The notes: generated by a model not told the origin, from the sequence alone. Shown: positions 45,555 to 54,721, numbered from the stretch's first letter. The stretch: 64,000 bases of DNA from Carboxylicivirga fragile (GCA_025499625.1 JAFMVD010000028.1:1-64000), one strand, 5' to 3'. Translations and numbers: made by a program.

Positions 45555-46169
45555 ATGAAAGAAATGCACGATAATAAAGAAAATCTTGAAAAGATAGTTT
45601 CGAAGCTTAAGGAGCAAGGCATTGATGCTGGTGAAGCTGAAAAGCAACGCATTATTGAGGAAGCTAAGAAACAGGCTGAAGCAATTGTATCGGAGGCTGA
45701 AGCTCAAAAGCGTACTATTATTGAAGAGGCAAATAGTAAAGCTGAGCAAGCAGAAAATAATGCGCAAACAGCTTTAAAGCAAGCTTCGAGAGATATGGTT
45801 GAGGCAACTAAGGTGGCTGTTCTTAAGTATATGGAGTCGATTTTTGGTGGTTTAAGCAAAAGTTTATTCACGCAGGATCAGTACTTACAGGAATTAAGCA
45901 AGGCTGTTATTGCTTCGGTTGAGGGTCAGAAAACGGTATCAATACCGGCTGAAACCCTTAAGGCTATGGAGGCATTTATTGCTCAAGCAGGTTTAAAAGA
46001 GCAAGTGGAGTTAAAGCCATTGGCCAATAGTGAAGCTAAGATTATAATACAGTCAAAAGAAAATAGTGGTGTTCAGTTTGTGTTGAGCGATAGTGATATA
46101 CAGCAAGCCATGTTCACTTTATTGAATAAAGATTTGGTTGAGCGCATAACCCAAAACCAGGAGGGCTAA
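45555..46169 (+). CDS. ntpE: V-type ATPase subunit E (peripheral stalk)
   Basis: The 204-residue protein has a long N-terminal helix rich in Ala, Glu, Lys and Gln (about 10-85, such as EAEKQRIIEEAKKQAEAIVS) that forms the coiled-coil stalk, and a C-terminal globular domain (about 90-200) that binds the top of the V1 head. This matches subunit E of A/V-type ATPases. In many Bacteroidota operons E is the first gene; here it comes third. The following DUF2764 gene starts after 2 bp with AGGAGGG just upstream. Confidence 0.9.
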   Translation: MKEMHDNKENLEKIVSKLKEQGIDAGEAEKQRIIEEAKKQAEAIVSEAEAQKRTIIEEANSKAEQAENNAQTALKQASRDMVEATKVAVLKYMESIFGGLSKSLFTQDQYLQELSKAVIASVEGQKTVSIPAETLKAMEAFIAQAGLKEQVELKPLANSEAKIIIQSKENSGVQFVLSDSDIQQAMFTLLNKDLVERITQNQEG

Positions 46170-46171
46170 AC

Positions 46172-46675
46172 ATGTCAAACTTGGTTTATTTAATGTGTAG
46201 TTTGCCTTCGTTGAAGTTTGGCCAGGTACCGCCCATCACTATGGATGAGTTTACCGAAGATGCCAAAAGTCAATTGTCGGCAAAGCACTTTAAAAAACTC
46301 GAACCGGTTGATATCTATCAATCATCCGATTCGGAAGGGAAGGTGAGTTTGAAAAGCATTGCCGTTATGTTGGATGAAACGAAAGAAGACATGACGGAGC
46401 TTAGAGCATCAAAAGCTCAACGACGAACTCCCAACCTGGCGCAACTTCCACTAGCTGTTGTTAATGCCAATCCATTGGAGCGCGAAAAGCTCATCATGCG
46501 TTGGCAGTGGGAAGAACTGGATACCATACAGGCTGGCGAAGCGTTTACATTGACGGAGGTAATGATTTATAAACTGCGACTGCAGATATTAGATCGATTA
46601 AACTCCTTTGATAAAGAATGTGGTGCACAGGTGTTGGCATCGGTTGTTAACCCACCTAAAAAGAAGGAGGAATAA
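46172..46675 (+). CDS. DUF2764 protein, probable V-ATPase subunit
   Basis: The 167-residue protein begins with SNLVYLMCSLPSLKFGQVPP, typical of the DUF2764 family, which occurs in V-ATPase operons of Bacteroidota and spirochaetes. It is soluble and mostly helical. The place of subunit C (the funnel between rotor and membrane ring) is otherwise unfilled in this operon, so DUF2764 may be a short C-like subunit; this is inference from the repeated gene context. It overlaps the next gene by 1 bp (TAATG), with AAGGAGG four bases before that start. Confidence 0.85.
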   Translation: MSNLVYLMCSLPSLKFGQVPPITMDEFTEDAKSQLSAKHFKKLEPVDIYQSSDSEGKVSLKSIAVMLDETKEDMTELRASKAQRRTPNLAQLPLAVVNANPLEREKLIMRWQWEELDTIQAGEAFTLTEVMIYKLRLQILDRLNSFDKECGAQVLASVVNPPKKKEE

Positions 46676-47283
46676 TGGCTGGAGTAAAAATAAAATATAC
46701 AAAAACAGAGCGTGCACGCCAGAAGAAAATTCTGAAGGTGTCTCTACGTATGCTGCCTTTGTTCGAAGCGATGGAGAAATCCTTGATGTCAACAATTAAT
46801 ACAATTGCTGAACGCATTGAGGAAATTCGCCAGGTTATTGACAAGAACAACAAAGCTGCAGAGCCATGGGTAGCTGTAATGAGCGATTCACATGTGGATA
46901 TAAAATCGTTTATTTCGGTTAATGAGGTTATCACCAAACATATTGATGTGGCGGGTGTGCGTGTTGATCAATACGAAGGTGTTGATTTTAACGTGGAGCC
47001 GATACAGGATGATACACCTTTGTGGGTAGACGATGCGATTGAGTTAATGAAGGAACAGTTGCAGCTTATGGCTGAAATTGAATGTCTGGATGAACAGATT
47101 CGTCTATTAGAAGAGGAACTCTTGGATGTACGTGCGCGTATTAAGTTGTTCGAAAATCGTCGTATTCCGAATGCGAAAATGGCGATACGCAAAATTGGTC
47201 AAAAACTACAGGATGATGAGCGTTTAACAATTGCCACAGCCAAAGTAGTTAAAACCAGTCAAAAGGAAGGAGTGATGGCATGA
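46675..47283 (+). CDS. ntpD: V-type ATPase subunit D (central rotor shaft)
   Basis: The 202-residue protein has two long helices at its ends (about 1-70 and 120-185) that pair as an antiparallel coiled coil to form the rotor shaft inside the A3B3 head. The C-terminal segment RIPNAKMAIRKIGQKLQDDE is a recognisable subunit D pattern. Its stop overlaps the start of subunit I by 4 bp (ATGA). The expected partner subunit F is not recognised anywhere in the operon. Confidence 0.93.
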   Translation: MAGVKIKYTKTERARQKKILKVSLRMLPLFEAMEKSLMSTINTIAERIEEIRQVIDKNNKAAEPWVAVMSDSHVDIKSFISVNEVITKHIDVAGVRVDQYEGVDFNVEPIQDDTPLWVDDAIELMKEQLQLMAEIECLDEQIRLLEEELLDVRARIKLFENRRIPNAKMAIRKIGQKLQDDERLTIATAKVVKTSQKEGVMA

Positions 47284-49103
47284 TTACAAAAATGAAAAAA
47301 TTATTGCTCTTCATGGCTCACCCAACCAACGATATGGATGATGACCTAACGATATTAGGCCAATTAGGTTTGCTGCATGTCTCACCATTTCAGCCGGCTA
47401 AAGATGAGTCGATAGAAAGGGTTCAAGAGCGCATTGAGCAATTGGAGAAGGCTATTTCCGTATTGGATGATTGTGAGGCCATTGAGTCATCTTCATCAAT
47501 TGATGTTATAGATTATTCTAAGCAAGAGAAAGGTGAAATAGCTTTACTCGATAAAGTAATAGATACCAATGGTTCGATTAAAGAACTTCAAAGGCAGATA
47601 ACCGAGCTTACCAAGGCAAAGCAATGGTACGAGAGTTGGGGTTCTGTTTCCTTGGATGATTTAAAAACCATAAATAACAACGGGGTTTACCTAAAACTTT
47701 ACGAAGTTCCTGAAAAAGATGTGAAGAGCATTCAGGCTGTAGGAAATGTTCAGGTTGTTGGAAATTCTAATGGTCTTAGTCAGGTGGTTCTAATCTCTGA
47801 AGATGAAGGGACTACTCTGAATTATCAGCAAATAGAATTGCCCCTTAAATCACAGCAAGAGGTAGAACTTTCTTTGAGTGAATTGAGAGCTGAATTGGCA
47901 TCTGGTCAAGAATTTTTACATAAGTTGAATGCTCAAAAACCATTGTTGACAGATGCTTTAGATGAAAGAAATCGTCGTCTGAAGGTTCGTACCGTTAAGT
48001 ATGGTGGTGTAGCTTTTCATGATAAGTTGCGTTGTTGGGAAGGATTCCTTCCTGAGAATAAAGTGCAAAATGTTGTTGATGAAGCTGAAAAGAATGGCTG
48101 GGGTTACATGGTTAAAGATCCGCGACCTGACGAGTATGATTTTGTACCTACTTTGTTGCATAATCCAAAATGGACACATAAGATTAAGCCGGTCATGAAC
48201 TTTATGGGATTGGTTCCGGGTTATGACGAGCTTGATGTATCAAAGGTATTTTTAATCTTCTTTACATTTTTCACGGGTATACTTGTGGGCGATGCTGGTT
48301 ACGGTCTTATCTTTTTTGCACTTACACTAATAGCTCACTGGAAAACAGGTTTTGTTAAGAAGATAGAGTTTGGTTTGTTTTACACGCTGTCTGCTTCTGT
48401 TATGACATGGGGTGTGCTTACCGGAACTTATTTTGGAGCTGAAACCATTGCGAATATTCCATTTTTAAAACAATTGCAAGTACAGCAACTGGCTAGTTTT
48501 GGTGGCGAAACCCTCAAAATTCAGCAGTTTATGTTCTTGATTGGAGCTATACATTTAACCATTGGTCACCTTCAAAAGGGCTGGAAATACATCAATAGTG
48601 TATTGCCAATAGCTCAGTTAGGTTGGGTAGCCATTGTTTGGGGCCTTTATTTTATGGTGAATAAAATGGTGCTGGGCATCGAAGCTCCTGAATTTATGGT
48701 GTGGTTATTTATTGGTGGAGCCATATTGGTTGCTTTGTTTTCAAGTCCGGGTCAGCCTGTGTTAAAAGGTATGTTATCATCTATTGGTAATTTACCCTTG
48801 AACGTAATTAATGGCTTTTCTGATGTTATTTCGTACATCCGTTTGTATGCCGTTGGTTTATCAACCGTGTTAATGGCGAGTAGTTTTAACGACATGGCTA
48901 TAGGTGATGGAATCACAACCATTGCTTCAGGGATAGGTGCAGTGCTAATACTTGTACTTGGTCACGCTTTAAATATGACACTTGCAGCAATGGCAGTATT
49001 AGTACACGGTGTTCGACTAAATATGTTGGAATATGCTGGTCATGCCAGTGTAGAGTTTTCGGGTAGTGAATACAACCCGTTTAAATTAAAGAAAAATAAG
49101 TAA
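47280..49103 (+). CDS. ntpI: V-type ATPase subunit I (membrane stator)
   Basis: The 607-residue protein has a cytoplasmic N-terminal half (about 1-320) with coiled-coil segments and a C-terminal half with about seven membrane helices. The membrane part begins at FLIFFTFFTGILVGDAGYG and contains the conserved Arg of the ion half-channel in VISYIRLYAVGLS. It forms the path by which ions reach the K ring. AAGGAAGGAG lies seven bases before its start. Subunit K follows after 21 bp. Confidence 0.95.
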   Translation: MITKMKKLLLFMAHPTNDMDDDLTILGQLGLLHVSPFQPAKDESIERVQERIEQLEKAISVLDDCEAIESSSSIDVIDYSKQEKGEIALLDKVIDTNGSIKELQRQITELTKAKQWYESWGSVSLDDLKTINNNGVYLKLYEVPEKDVKSIQAVGNVQVVGNSNGLSQVVLISEDEGTTLNYQQIELPLKSQQEVELSLSELRAELASGQEFLHKLNAQKPLLTDALDERNRRLKVRTVKYGGVAFHDKLRCWEGFLPENKVQNVVDEAEKNGWGYMVKDPRPDEYDFVPTLLHNPKWTHKIKPVMNFMGLVPGYDELDVSKVFLIFFTFFTGILVGDAGYGLIFFALTLIAHWKTGFVKKIEFGLFYTLSASVMTWGVLTGTYFGAETIANIPFLKQLQVQQLASFGGETLKIQQFMFLIGAIHLTIGHLQKGWKYINSVLPIAQLGWVAIVWGLYFMVNKMVLGIEAPEFMVWLFIGGAILVALFSSPGQPVLKGMLSSIGNLPLNVINGFSDVISYIRLYAVGLSTVLMASSFNDMAIGDGITTIASGIGAVLILVLGHALNMTLAAMAVLVHGVRLNMLEYAGHASVEFSGSEYNPFKLKKNK

Positions 49104-49124
49104 AATCTAATAAAATTATATACG

Positions 49125-49583
49125 ATGACATTATTAACAGTAGTAAATGGATTTGGTGGCCACGCCATCGCTTTAGGAATCGCAGGAGTAGGTTCTGCAA
49201 TTGGAACAGGAGTTGCTGCCATGGGAGCAATGGGACTTTGGAAGCAGTCGATTAAAGACAAGAAGAAGTTGCCTGCATTGGCATTAGCAATGGTTGGTAT
49301 GCCTTTGAGTCAGGTGATTTATGGTATGATTTTCATGAATGCTTTAATTGGAGCTGACCTAAACCCAGATAGCTATATGAACCAGATGGTATTTGCATTA
49401 TTTGTAGGTATTGCCATTGCTGCTTCTGCTATTATGCAAGGCCGTGCTGGTGCTGCCGCTTGTTCTAACTTAGCTGTAGATGATAAGCAAGGAGCAGGTA
49501 TGTATATTGCTGCCATGGGTGTGATCGAAACAGTAGCTCTTTTGGCTATGGTATTCGGTATGGGTGGTATCCCTGGAGCATAA
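49125..49583 (+). CDS. ntpK: V-type ATPase subunit K (ion-translocating ring)
   Basis: The 152-residue proteolipid has four membrane helices, i.e. two fused hairpins of the c-subunit type. The ion-binding Glu135 (VIETVALL) is in the second hairpin only, as in V-type rings. Ser62-Gln63 (MPLSQVIYG), Gln105 (IMQGRAGAA) and Glu135 align with the Thr64, Gln65, Gln110 and Glu139 sodium ligands known from Enterococcus hirae NtpK, so sodium coupling is likely. It is the last gene of the operon; a terminator follows. Confidence 0.95.
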   Translation: MTLLTVVNGFGGHAIALGIAGVGSAIGTGVAAMGAMGLWKQSIKDKKKLPALALAMVGMPLSQVIYGMIFMNALIGADLNPDSYMNQMVFALFVGIAIAASAIMQGRAGAAACSNLAVDDKQGAGMYIAAMGVIETVALLAMVFGMGGIPGA

Positions 49584-49612
49584 GCTCAGATCTAATTTAA
49601 AATAGAATAATC

Positions 49613-49644
49613 AAAAGAGTTGGCTATCTTTGCCAGCTCTTTTT
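49613..49644 (+). terminator. Terminator of the V-ATPase operon
   Basis: AAAAGAGTTGGC (49613-49624) and GCCAGCTCTTTTT (49632-49644) form an 11-bp stem with one G-U pair, a 7-base loop and a T tail. Confidence 0.9.
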
Positions 49645-49722
49645 GTTTATAGGAGCAGATGGATTAGTCGGTTATAATTATAACTACTGACTACTGCCTT
49701 TTGACTAGAAACTAATTTATAC

Positions 49723-50082
49723 ATGAATTTAACAGGGCAGTGGCAGTTTTTTGAGCAGTTTGATGCGGGATTTGATATGGGGCATGCCGTGTTTAAACAG
49801 TCGGGGACATTAATATCAGGCACTTTAATTTATACCGAGTATATCTACGAAGAGGCTTCTTTTCTGATTGAAGTTGAAATAGAAGGTGAAGTGCTTGACG
49901 ATCGTTTAATGTTTGTTGGTAAAAGCTACGAAATTTTGGACAGTCCCTTTGAAATTGAATATTGCCTTGATGAGCGCATTGCTGAATTGCTTGATCCGGA
50001 TCGTATTGAAGGGCACAGTGTCGACGACCAAGATTTGGAAGGACGATTTATTCTTCGTCGTCTTGAGTCGAGCTTAAGTTAA
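49723..50082 (+). CDS. Small acidic protein of unknown function
   Basis: The 119-residue protein is soluble and acidic, with an alternating beta pattern (MNLTGQWQFFEQFDAGFDMG, AVFKQSGTLISGTLIYTEYI, FLIEVEIEGEVLDDRLMFVG). This suggests a small beta-barrel or lipocalin-like fold in which an opening GxW motif (TGQWQF) fits. No family is recognised with certainty. It stands alone after the V-ATPase terminator and is followed by 250 bp of non-coding sequence. Confidence 0.6.
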   Translation: MNLTGQWQFFEQFDAGFDMGHAVFKQSGTLISGTLIYTEYIYEEASFLIEVEIEGEVLDDRLMFVGKSYEILDSPFEIEYCLDERIAELLDPDRIEGHSVDDQDLEGRFILRRLESSLS

Positions 50083-50337
50083 CTATTAATCTACTTGACT
50101 TTCCGTTTTTAGTTACGTATTATTGATTAATGATTCAGAAGTGTTGATCAAGTTGCGTTTTGCGTACACTAGAATCCAAACCTATCTTTTACTCATCTCG
50201 TATACTACTTTATAGCAATTGACTCTTCGTTAGTTGTTTATTATCCCCTTTATCGAAGACGTTCGGTAGTGACTTTACTTACGGTCAAATAGCGGCACCG
50301 GTATCTTAGCTTTCCTGGAATGTATAAAATCTATGTT

Positions 50338-51144
50338 ATGAAACGGATTTTGTTAATGACCGACTTTTCGGATACTGCCAGGAATGCCGCCATGTATGCA
50401 CTCAAGATGTTTGAAAATGAAAAGGTGTATTTTGATCTCTTAAACGCCTATGATCTTGAGTTTAGCGGTAGTCCTTACATTATGCAGGTTAAGGAAGAGT
50501 TGGCTGAAGAGAGCCTGAAAGGCCTTAAAAATGAATTGTCCCTCTTGCATCGGCGTTTTCCCAATGCACGCGTTGAATTAGCTTCTCGTTTTGGTTCTTT
50601 GCTTGATGTTGTTCAAGGCGAAGTTGAAGAGTTCAAGCCCGAACTTATTGTCTTGGGTTGTCGTGGTGAAACGGCACTGGAGAACTTCCTTCTTGGCAGT
50701 AATGCCTACGAAATGGTTAAGAATGTTGAAGCAGCCATTTTAGTTGTTCCTAAACACGCCAAGTTTAAAAAACCAGAAAAAATTGTGTTTGCCACCGATT
50801 TGAAAGATTTTTCTGTTGATGATGTGGTTGAACCTTTGCGCGATTTAGCCCATCATTTCCATGCTGGTATTTCCTTTGTTAATATTTTGGAGGATGACTA
50901 CGTTAATCGATTTGATGCGGAAGATAAAATTGCAGCACATTTTCAAGGATTAAACTTGAGCTTTAATTTTATCGAAGGTGAAAATGTAAGTAATGGTATT
51001 CTAAAATTCATGGATGATAATGATGCTGATATGGTAACTTTAGTTAGGCATCACGAAAGTTTCTTTGAGCGCTTATTCCACCCAAGTACCACCAAACAAA
51101 TGGTGCTTCATCCTGAACATCCAATGCTTATACTTCACGATTGA
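50338..51144 (+). CDS. Tandem universal stress protein
   Basis: From the ATG at 50338 (MKRILLMTDFSDTARNAAMY) the protein is 268 residues long; an upstream ATG at 50320 would add six residues before the first strand and is less likely. Two UspA domains follow each other (about 1-140 and 145-268). The first keeps the nucleotide-binding pattern LGCRGETALENFLLGSNAYE (G-2x-G-9x-G(S/T)-like). The second, with MVTLVRHHESFFERLFHPST, has lost the glycines and is likely not an ATP binder. Such proteins help cells survive starvation or stress. A bidirectional terminator follows. Confidence 0.88.
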   Translation: MKRILLMTDFSDTARNAAMYALKMFENEKVYFDLLNAYDLEFSGSPYIMQVKEELAEESLKGLKNELSLLHRRFPNARVELASRFGSLLDVVQGEVEEFKPELIVLGCRGETALENFLLGSNAYEMVKNVEAAILVVPKHAKFKKPEKIVFATDLKDFSVDDVVEPLRDLAHHFHAGISFVNILEDDYVNRFDAEDKIAAHFQGLNLSFNFIEGENVSNGILKFMDDNDADMVTLVRHHESFFERLFHPSTTKQMVLHPEHPMLILHD

Positions 51145-51150
51145 GCATAA

Positions 51151-51178
51151 AAAAAAGAGGCCAATTGGCCTCTTTTTT
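51151..51178. terminator. Perfect palindromic bidirectional terminator
   Basis: AAAAAAGAGGCCAA (51151-51164) and TTGGCCTCTTTTTT (51165-51178) form a perfect 28-base palindrome with A and T runs at the two ends. It lies between the convergent universal stress gene and the POT transporter gene and should stop both. Confidence 0.95.
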
Positions 51179-51198
51179 AGTATATGATAAAGTTCAAA

Positions 51199-52731
51199 TT
51201 ACTTCGAAACTCTTTCTAGCCATTTTAACATGAATAACATGGTGAACATTGAGATGATACATGCAACCACGAAGATTGTCCATGTTGCCCAAATTGGAAT
51301 AGACTCGTAAAAGATTGCACCAATAAATAATAACTGGTTTCCTAGTGCTGTTGCACCTAACCAACCACCTTGCATAATACCTTGGTATTGCGGTGGAGCT
51401 ACTTTTGATACAAATGAGATTCCTAAAGGACTGATAAATAACTCAGCTACCGTTAAGATAAAGTAAGTACCAATTAATAGCATTGGTGTTACTTTAGCTG
51501 CATCGTCTAGCGGAGTACCTCCTTGTGAAGGATCGATAGATGAGAATAATGGTAAGCCTACTGAACCAAATACCATAACAACAAATCCTAAAGCGGCAAT
51601 AAACATGCCAATCGCTATTTTCTTTGGAGTAGAAGGTTCAATGTTACGAGCCCTCAACCATCCAAATATCGCCATTATTACAGGAGTAAGGAATACTACG
51701 AAGAATGGGTTGATGGATTGGAATAACTCTGCACCTTGAATACTTACACTGCCAAGGTTAATGTTGATGGAGCTAAGATCTGTAAAGTTCTTAGCGAACA
51801 TTGTAAGTGTTAAGCCATTTTGGTGGAACGAGAACCAGAAGAAAATTACCACACCAAATACTGCAAATAATGCATATAAACGTTGCTTAACTTCTTTAGC
51901 ATCCATCTGTGGAACTTTGTCTTTTGAAGCTTCTTCATGTACTTCGTGCCCACCAGGATTTGGAAAGTTTTTCTTATTTACAATATAAACAACAAATGAA
52001 ATTAACATTGCTACAATAGCAGTTCCAAAGGCATAGTGGAAACCAGTAGAGAATACACCAAGGTATTCATTAGCGAAAGCGCTTAGGTCTGCAACTGCAG
52101 ATCCGTTAGCTGCATCAGCCATCTCTTGAAATTTCGTTGTTGCTTCTGCAGAAATAGTTCCATCATTGAATGAGTGACAGATTGCCGGAAGATCAGCATT
52201 GTAGTTAAAGCCGTTATGACTTAACCACCAGTTACGAACACCAACAGCTGCGAATGGAGCAAAAATGGCACCTACATTAATAAACATGTAAAACAATGAG
52301 AAACCAGAATCACGTAACTTGCTGTATTGAGCGTTGTCATACATTTGGCCAACTAGTGCCTGAAGGTTTCCTTTGAATAAACCATTACCGAATGCAATAA
52401 CAAATAATGCGAGGCAAGTCATTACTAATGTAAATGTTGAAGCAGGAGAAGGAATAGCTAAAAATACATAACCTAATCCCATTACCACCAAGCCACTCAG
52501 AATGGTTCCTTTATAATTTCGTGTTTTATCAGCAATAACTCCACCAGCAAGAGCTAGAATATAAATTAGAGCGTAAAATACGGAATAAATAATTCCAGCA
52601 TCTTTACCATTTAATCCAAACTTGGCTTGTAAGAAAAGCACAAGAATAGCCATCATCGTATAAAAACCAAAACGCTCACCCATATTAGCCAGTGCTGCAG
52701 GTATGAGTCCTTTAGGATGTTGTTTAAACAT
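51199..52731 (-). CDS. POT/PTR-family proton-coupled peptide transporter
   Basis: The 510-residue protein has 12-14 membrane helices and the POT signature at the N-terminus (ANMGERFGFYTMMAILVLFL, with the proton-linked ERFGFY motif in helix 1). A second family pattern is GNGLFKGNLQALVGQMYD in helix 4. It has a longer loop (about 185-220) between helices as is common in Bacteroidota members. It imports di- and tripeptides with protons. It is monocistronic, with a clear promoter upstream and a terminator downstream. Peptides imported here could feed the PepD dipeptidase encoded 3 kb away. Confidence 0.93.
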   Translation of the reverse strand: MFKQHPKGLIPAALANMGERFGFYTMMAILVLFLQAKFGLNGKDAGIIYSVFYALIYILALAGGVIADKTRNYKGTILSGLVVMGLGYVFLAIPSPASTFTLVMTCLALFVIAFGNGLFKGNLQALVGQMYDNAQYSKLRDSGFSLFYMFINVGAIFAPFAAVGVRNWWLSHNGFNYNADLPAICHSFNDGTISAEATTKFQEMADAANGSAVADLSAFANEYLGVFSTGFHYAFGTAIVAMLISFVVYIVNKKNFPNPGGHEVHEEASKDKVPQMDAKEVKQRLYALFAVFGVVIFFWFSFHQNGLTLTMFAKNFTDLSSININLGSVSIQGAELFQSINPFFVVFLTPVIMAIFGWLRARNIEPSTPKKIAIGMFIAALGFVVMVFGSVGLPLFSSIDPSQGGTPLDDAAKVTPMLLIGTYFILTVAELFISPLGISFVSKVAPPQYQGIMQGGWLGATALGNQLLFIGAIFYESIPIWATWTIFVVACIISMFTMLFMLKWLERVSK

Positions 52732-52771
52732 ATCTATTTAATTTATAATTAGTTGTTATTTTCAATGGAAG

Positions 52772-52802
52772 CAAAAATATACAAATTTGTTTCACTTACA
52801 AA
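52772..52802 (-). promoter_or_regulatory. Promoter of the peptide transporter gene
   Basis: On the minus strand TTTG (52799-52802), 19 bp, then TATTTTTG (52772-52779) matches TTTG ... TAnnTTTG. Transcription would start near 52765, about 34 bases before the ATG. Confidence 0.75.
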
Positions 52803-52985
52803 TCGTAAGTATCATGTTGCAGAGCACACTTTGCTTAAAGTGTTGAGAGGTAGTTGTGTAATGTGGTGTTTATTTTTGTTTTTAGGGCCTTATTTAAAAT
52901 TATTATAAGGTTGATGTTAATTTGTTAATGTGAGTTGATCAGCGATAATTATATTGAGATGGATCTTCTCTTTAACTAAAGTTTG

Positions 52986-52993
52986 TAAATTTG
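52986..52993 (+). promoter_or_regulatory. Candidate -7 element of nnr
   Basis: TAAATTTG fits TAnnTTTG and lies 22 bases before the ATG. No -33 element at the right distance was seen. Confidence 0.45.
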
Positions 52994-53015
52994 GTTATCT
53001 ATAAAATCTATTGTA

Positions 53016-54548
53016 ATGAAATTATTCCCCGTTTCTCAAATTTCAGATATTGATGCTTATACCGTACAAAATGAGCCCATAAGTTCCATTGATTTAATGG
53101 AAAGAGCTTCACTGGCTTTTTGTTGTAAGTTTATTGGATTATACGGATTAGATATAGGCGTGCTTGAAAGTATTGATGTATTGGTTGGGCCTGGAAACAA
53201 TGGTGGCGATGCTTTGGCTATTGCACGTTTATTAAGTAATAAAGTTAATCGTATTAGGGTTTGGCTTTCGGTTGATGATAATAAATTGAGTGCCGATGCG
53301 CTAATTAATTTGAATCGTTTAGAGGGAATAAGTAACATTGAATGTTCGACTGTAGCAGAGGTACATCAATTACAAGCTATAGATGAGAAATCTGTAATTA
53401 TTGATGGTTTGTTTGGGTCGGGCTTGAATCGACCACTACAGGGAACGCAAAAGGAGCTTGTGCAATTAGTTAATAGCCTAGAAAATGATGTTGTTGCCAT
53501 TGATATTCCTTCTGGTTTAATGGGAGAAGATAATTCAGCAAATGATTTGCATGCGATTATAAAGGCTGATATTACTATTTCATTTCAGTTTCTAAAGTTG
53601 TGTTTCTTATTGCCTGAGAATGCTGAGTATGTTGGACTTTGGAAAGTGGTTGACATTGGACTGCACCGAAGCATCATTAATCAAAAATCAACTCCTTATT
53701 ATTATACAGGTATTGATGAGGCTAAAAGTCTTTTGAAGAAGCGAAATGCCTTTGCACATAAAGGTAAGTTTGGGCATGCCTTGTTATTGGCTGGTTCGTA
53801 TGGTAAAATGGGGGCAGCTGTTTTGGCATCGCGTGCTTGCTTGAGAGCCGGAGTTGGATTGTTGACTGCCCATGTGCCACGTTTAGGTTATGATATTATT
53901 CAAACAGCGGTTCCCGAAGCAATGGCAAGTGTTGATCGATCTGATATACTAATTTCAGAATTTCCTGAATTGGATACTTTTAATGCCATTGGTGTTGGAC
54001 CAGGTATGGGGACAAAACCTAACTCGTGCTTGGCACTTAAAGAGTTGCTTAAGATGGTTAGTGATAAACCATTGGTGCTTGATGCGGATGCCATTAATAT
54101 ACTTGGCATTGATCCCGAGTGTTTGAGCGCTCTTCCTCCCAATACAATATTAACGCCTCATCCTGGAGAGTTTGATCGATTAGTCGGAAAATTAACAAGT
54201 GGTTTTGAGCGATTACAAAAGGCAATTGGTTTTGCAAAAAAGCATCAATGCATTGTTGTTTTAAAAGGGGCATACTCAGCTGTGATTGATTCTTCGGGTG
54301 ATTGTTATTTTAATTCGAGTGGTAATGCAGGTATGGCAACAGCTGGCAGTGGAGATGCCTTAACTGGTGTTGTGTTGGCACTATTGGCACAAGGATATGA
54401 GGCCCTTGATGCAGCTCGATTAGCAGTGTATCTGCATGGTTTAAGCGGTGATATTTATATCGGGGAGCAAGCGCAGGAAAGTTTAACAGCGAGTGAGCTA
54501 ATTGATTATCTTGGGAAGGCCTTTTACAGGATGCAACAAGAGAAATAG
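53016..54548 (+). CDS. nnr: Bifunctional NAD(P)H-hydrate epimerase/dehydratase
   Basis: The 510-residue enzyme repairs damaged NAD(P)H. The N-terminal YjeF_N domain (about 1-215), with VGPGNNGGDALAIARLL, interconverts the R and S forms of NAD(P)H hydrate. The C-terminal ribokinase-like domain (about 225-505), with GSYGKMGAAVLASRACLRAG and the nucleotide-binding GMATAGSGDALTG, dehydrates the S form with ADP (or ATP). Length and domain order are standard for bacterial Nnr. The next gene has its own promoter, so this one is probably transcribed alone. Confidence 0.95.
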   Translation: MKLFPVSQISDIDAYTVQNEPISSIDLMERASLAFCCKFIGLYGLDIGVLESIDVLVGPGNNGGDALAIARLLSNKVNRIRVWLSVDDNKLSADALINLNRLEGISNIECSTVAEVHQLQAIDEKSVIIDGLFGSGLNRPLQGTQKELVQLVNSLENDVVAIDIPSGLMGEDNSANDLHAIIKADITISFQFLKLCFLLPENAEYVGLWKVVDIGLHRSIINQKSTPYYYTGIDEAKSLLKKRNAFAHKGKFGHALLLAGSYGKMGAAVLASRACLRAGVGLLTAHVPRLGYDIIQTAVPEAMASVDRSDILISEFPELDTFNAIGVGPGMGTKPNSCLALKELLKMVSDKPLVLDADAINILGIDPECLSALPPNTILTPHPGEFDRLVGKLTSGFERLQKAIGFAKKHQCIVVLKGAYSAVIDSSGDCYFNSSGNAGMATAGSGDALTGVVLALLAQGYEALDAARLAVYLHGLSGDIYIGEQAQESLTASELIDYLGKAFYRMQQEK

Positions 54549-54621
54549 TGAACGTGGTTAATGTTAGGATAAAAGGACTGTGACTCTGCTTTATATCATG
54601 TTTTAACACATGGTTTCTAAC

Positions 54622-54651
54622 TTGGCTTTTTGAAATTTTCGTTTACCTTTG
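54622..54651 (+). promoter_or_regulatory. Promoter of the DUF4831 gene
   Basis: TTG (54622-54624), 19 bp, then TACCTTTG (54644-54651) fits the Bacteroidota consensus. The leader would be about 64 bases. Confidence 0.65.
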
Positions 54652-54721
54652 ATGCTCGTCGTTTAATTACGACAAAACCATTAATTGTTTATATTGTGTA
54701 CTATTTGAAAATGATAGTGTT

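Noticed and set aside
46598-46937. Opposite-strand and overlapping frames within the V-ATPase operon
   Set aside because: They are shadows of well-supported subunit genes and have no independent support.
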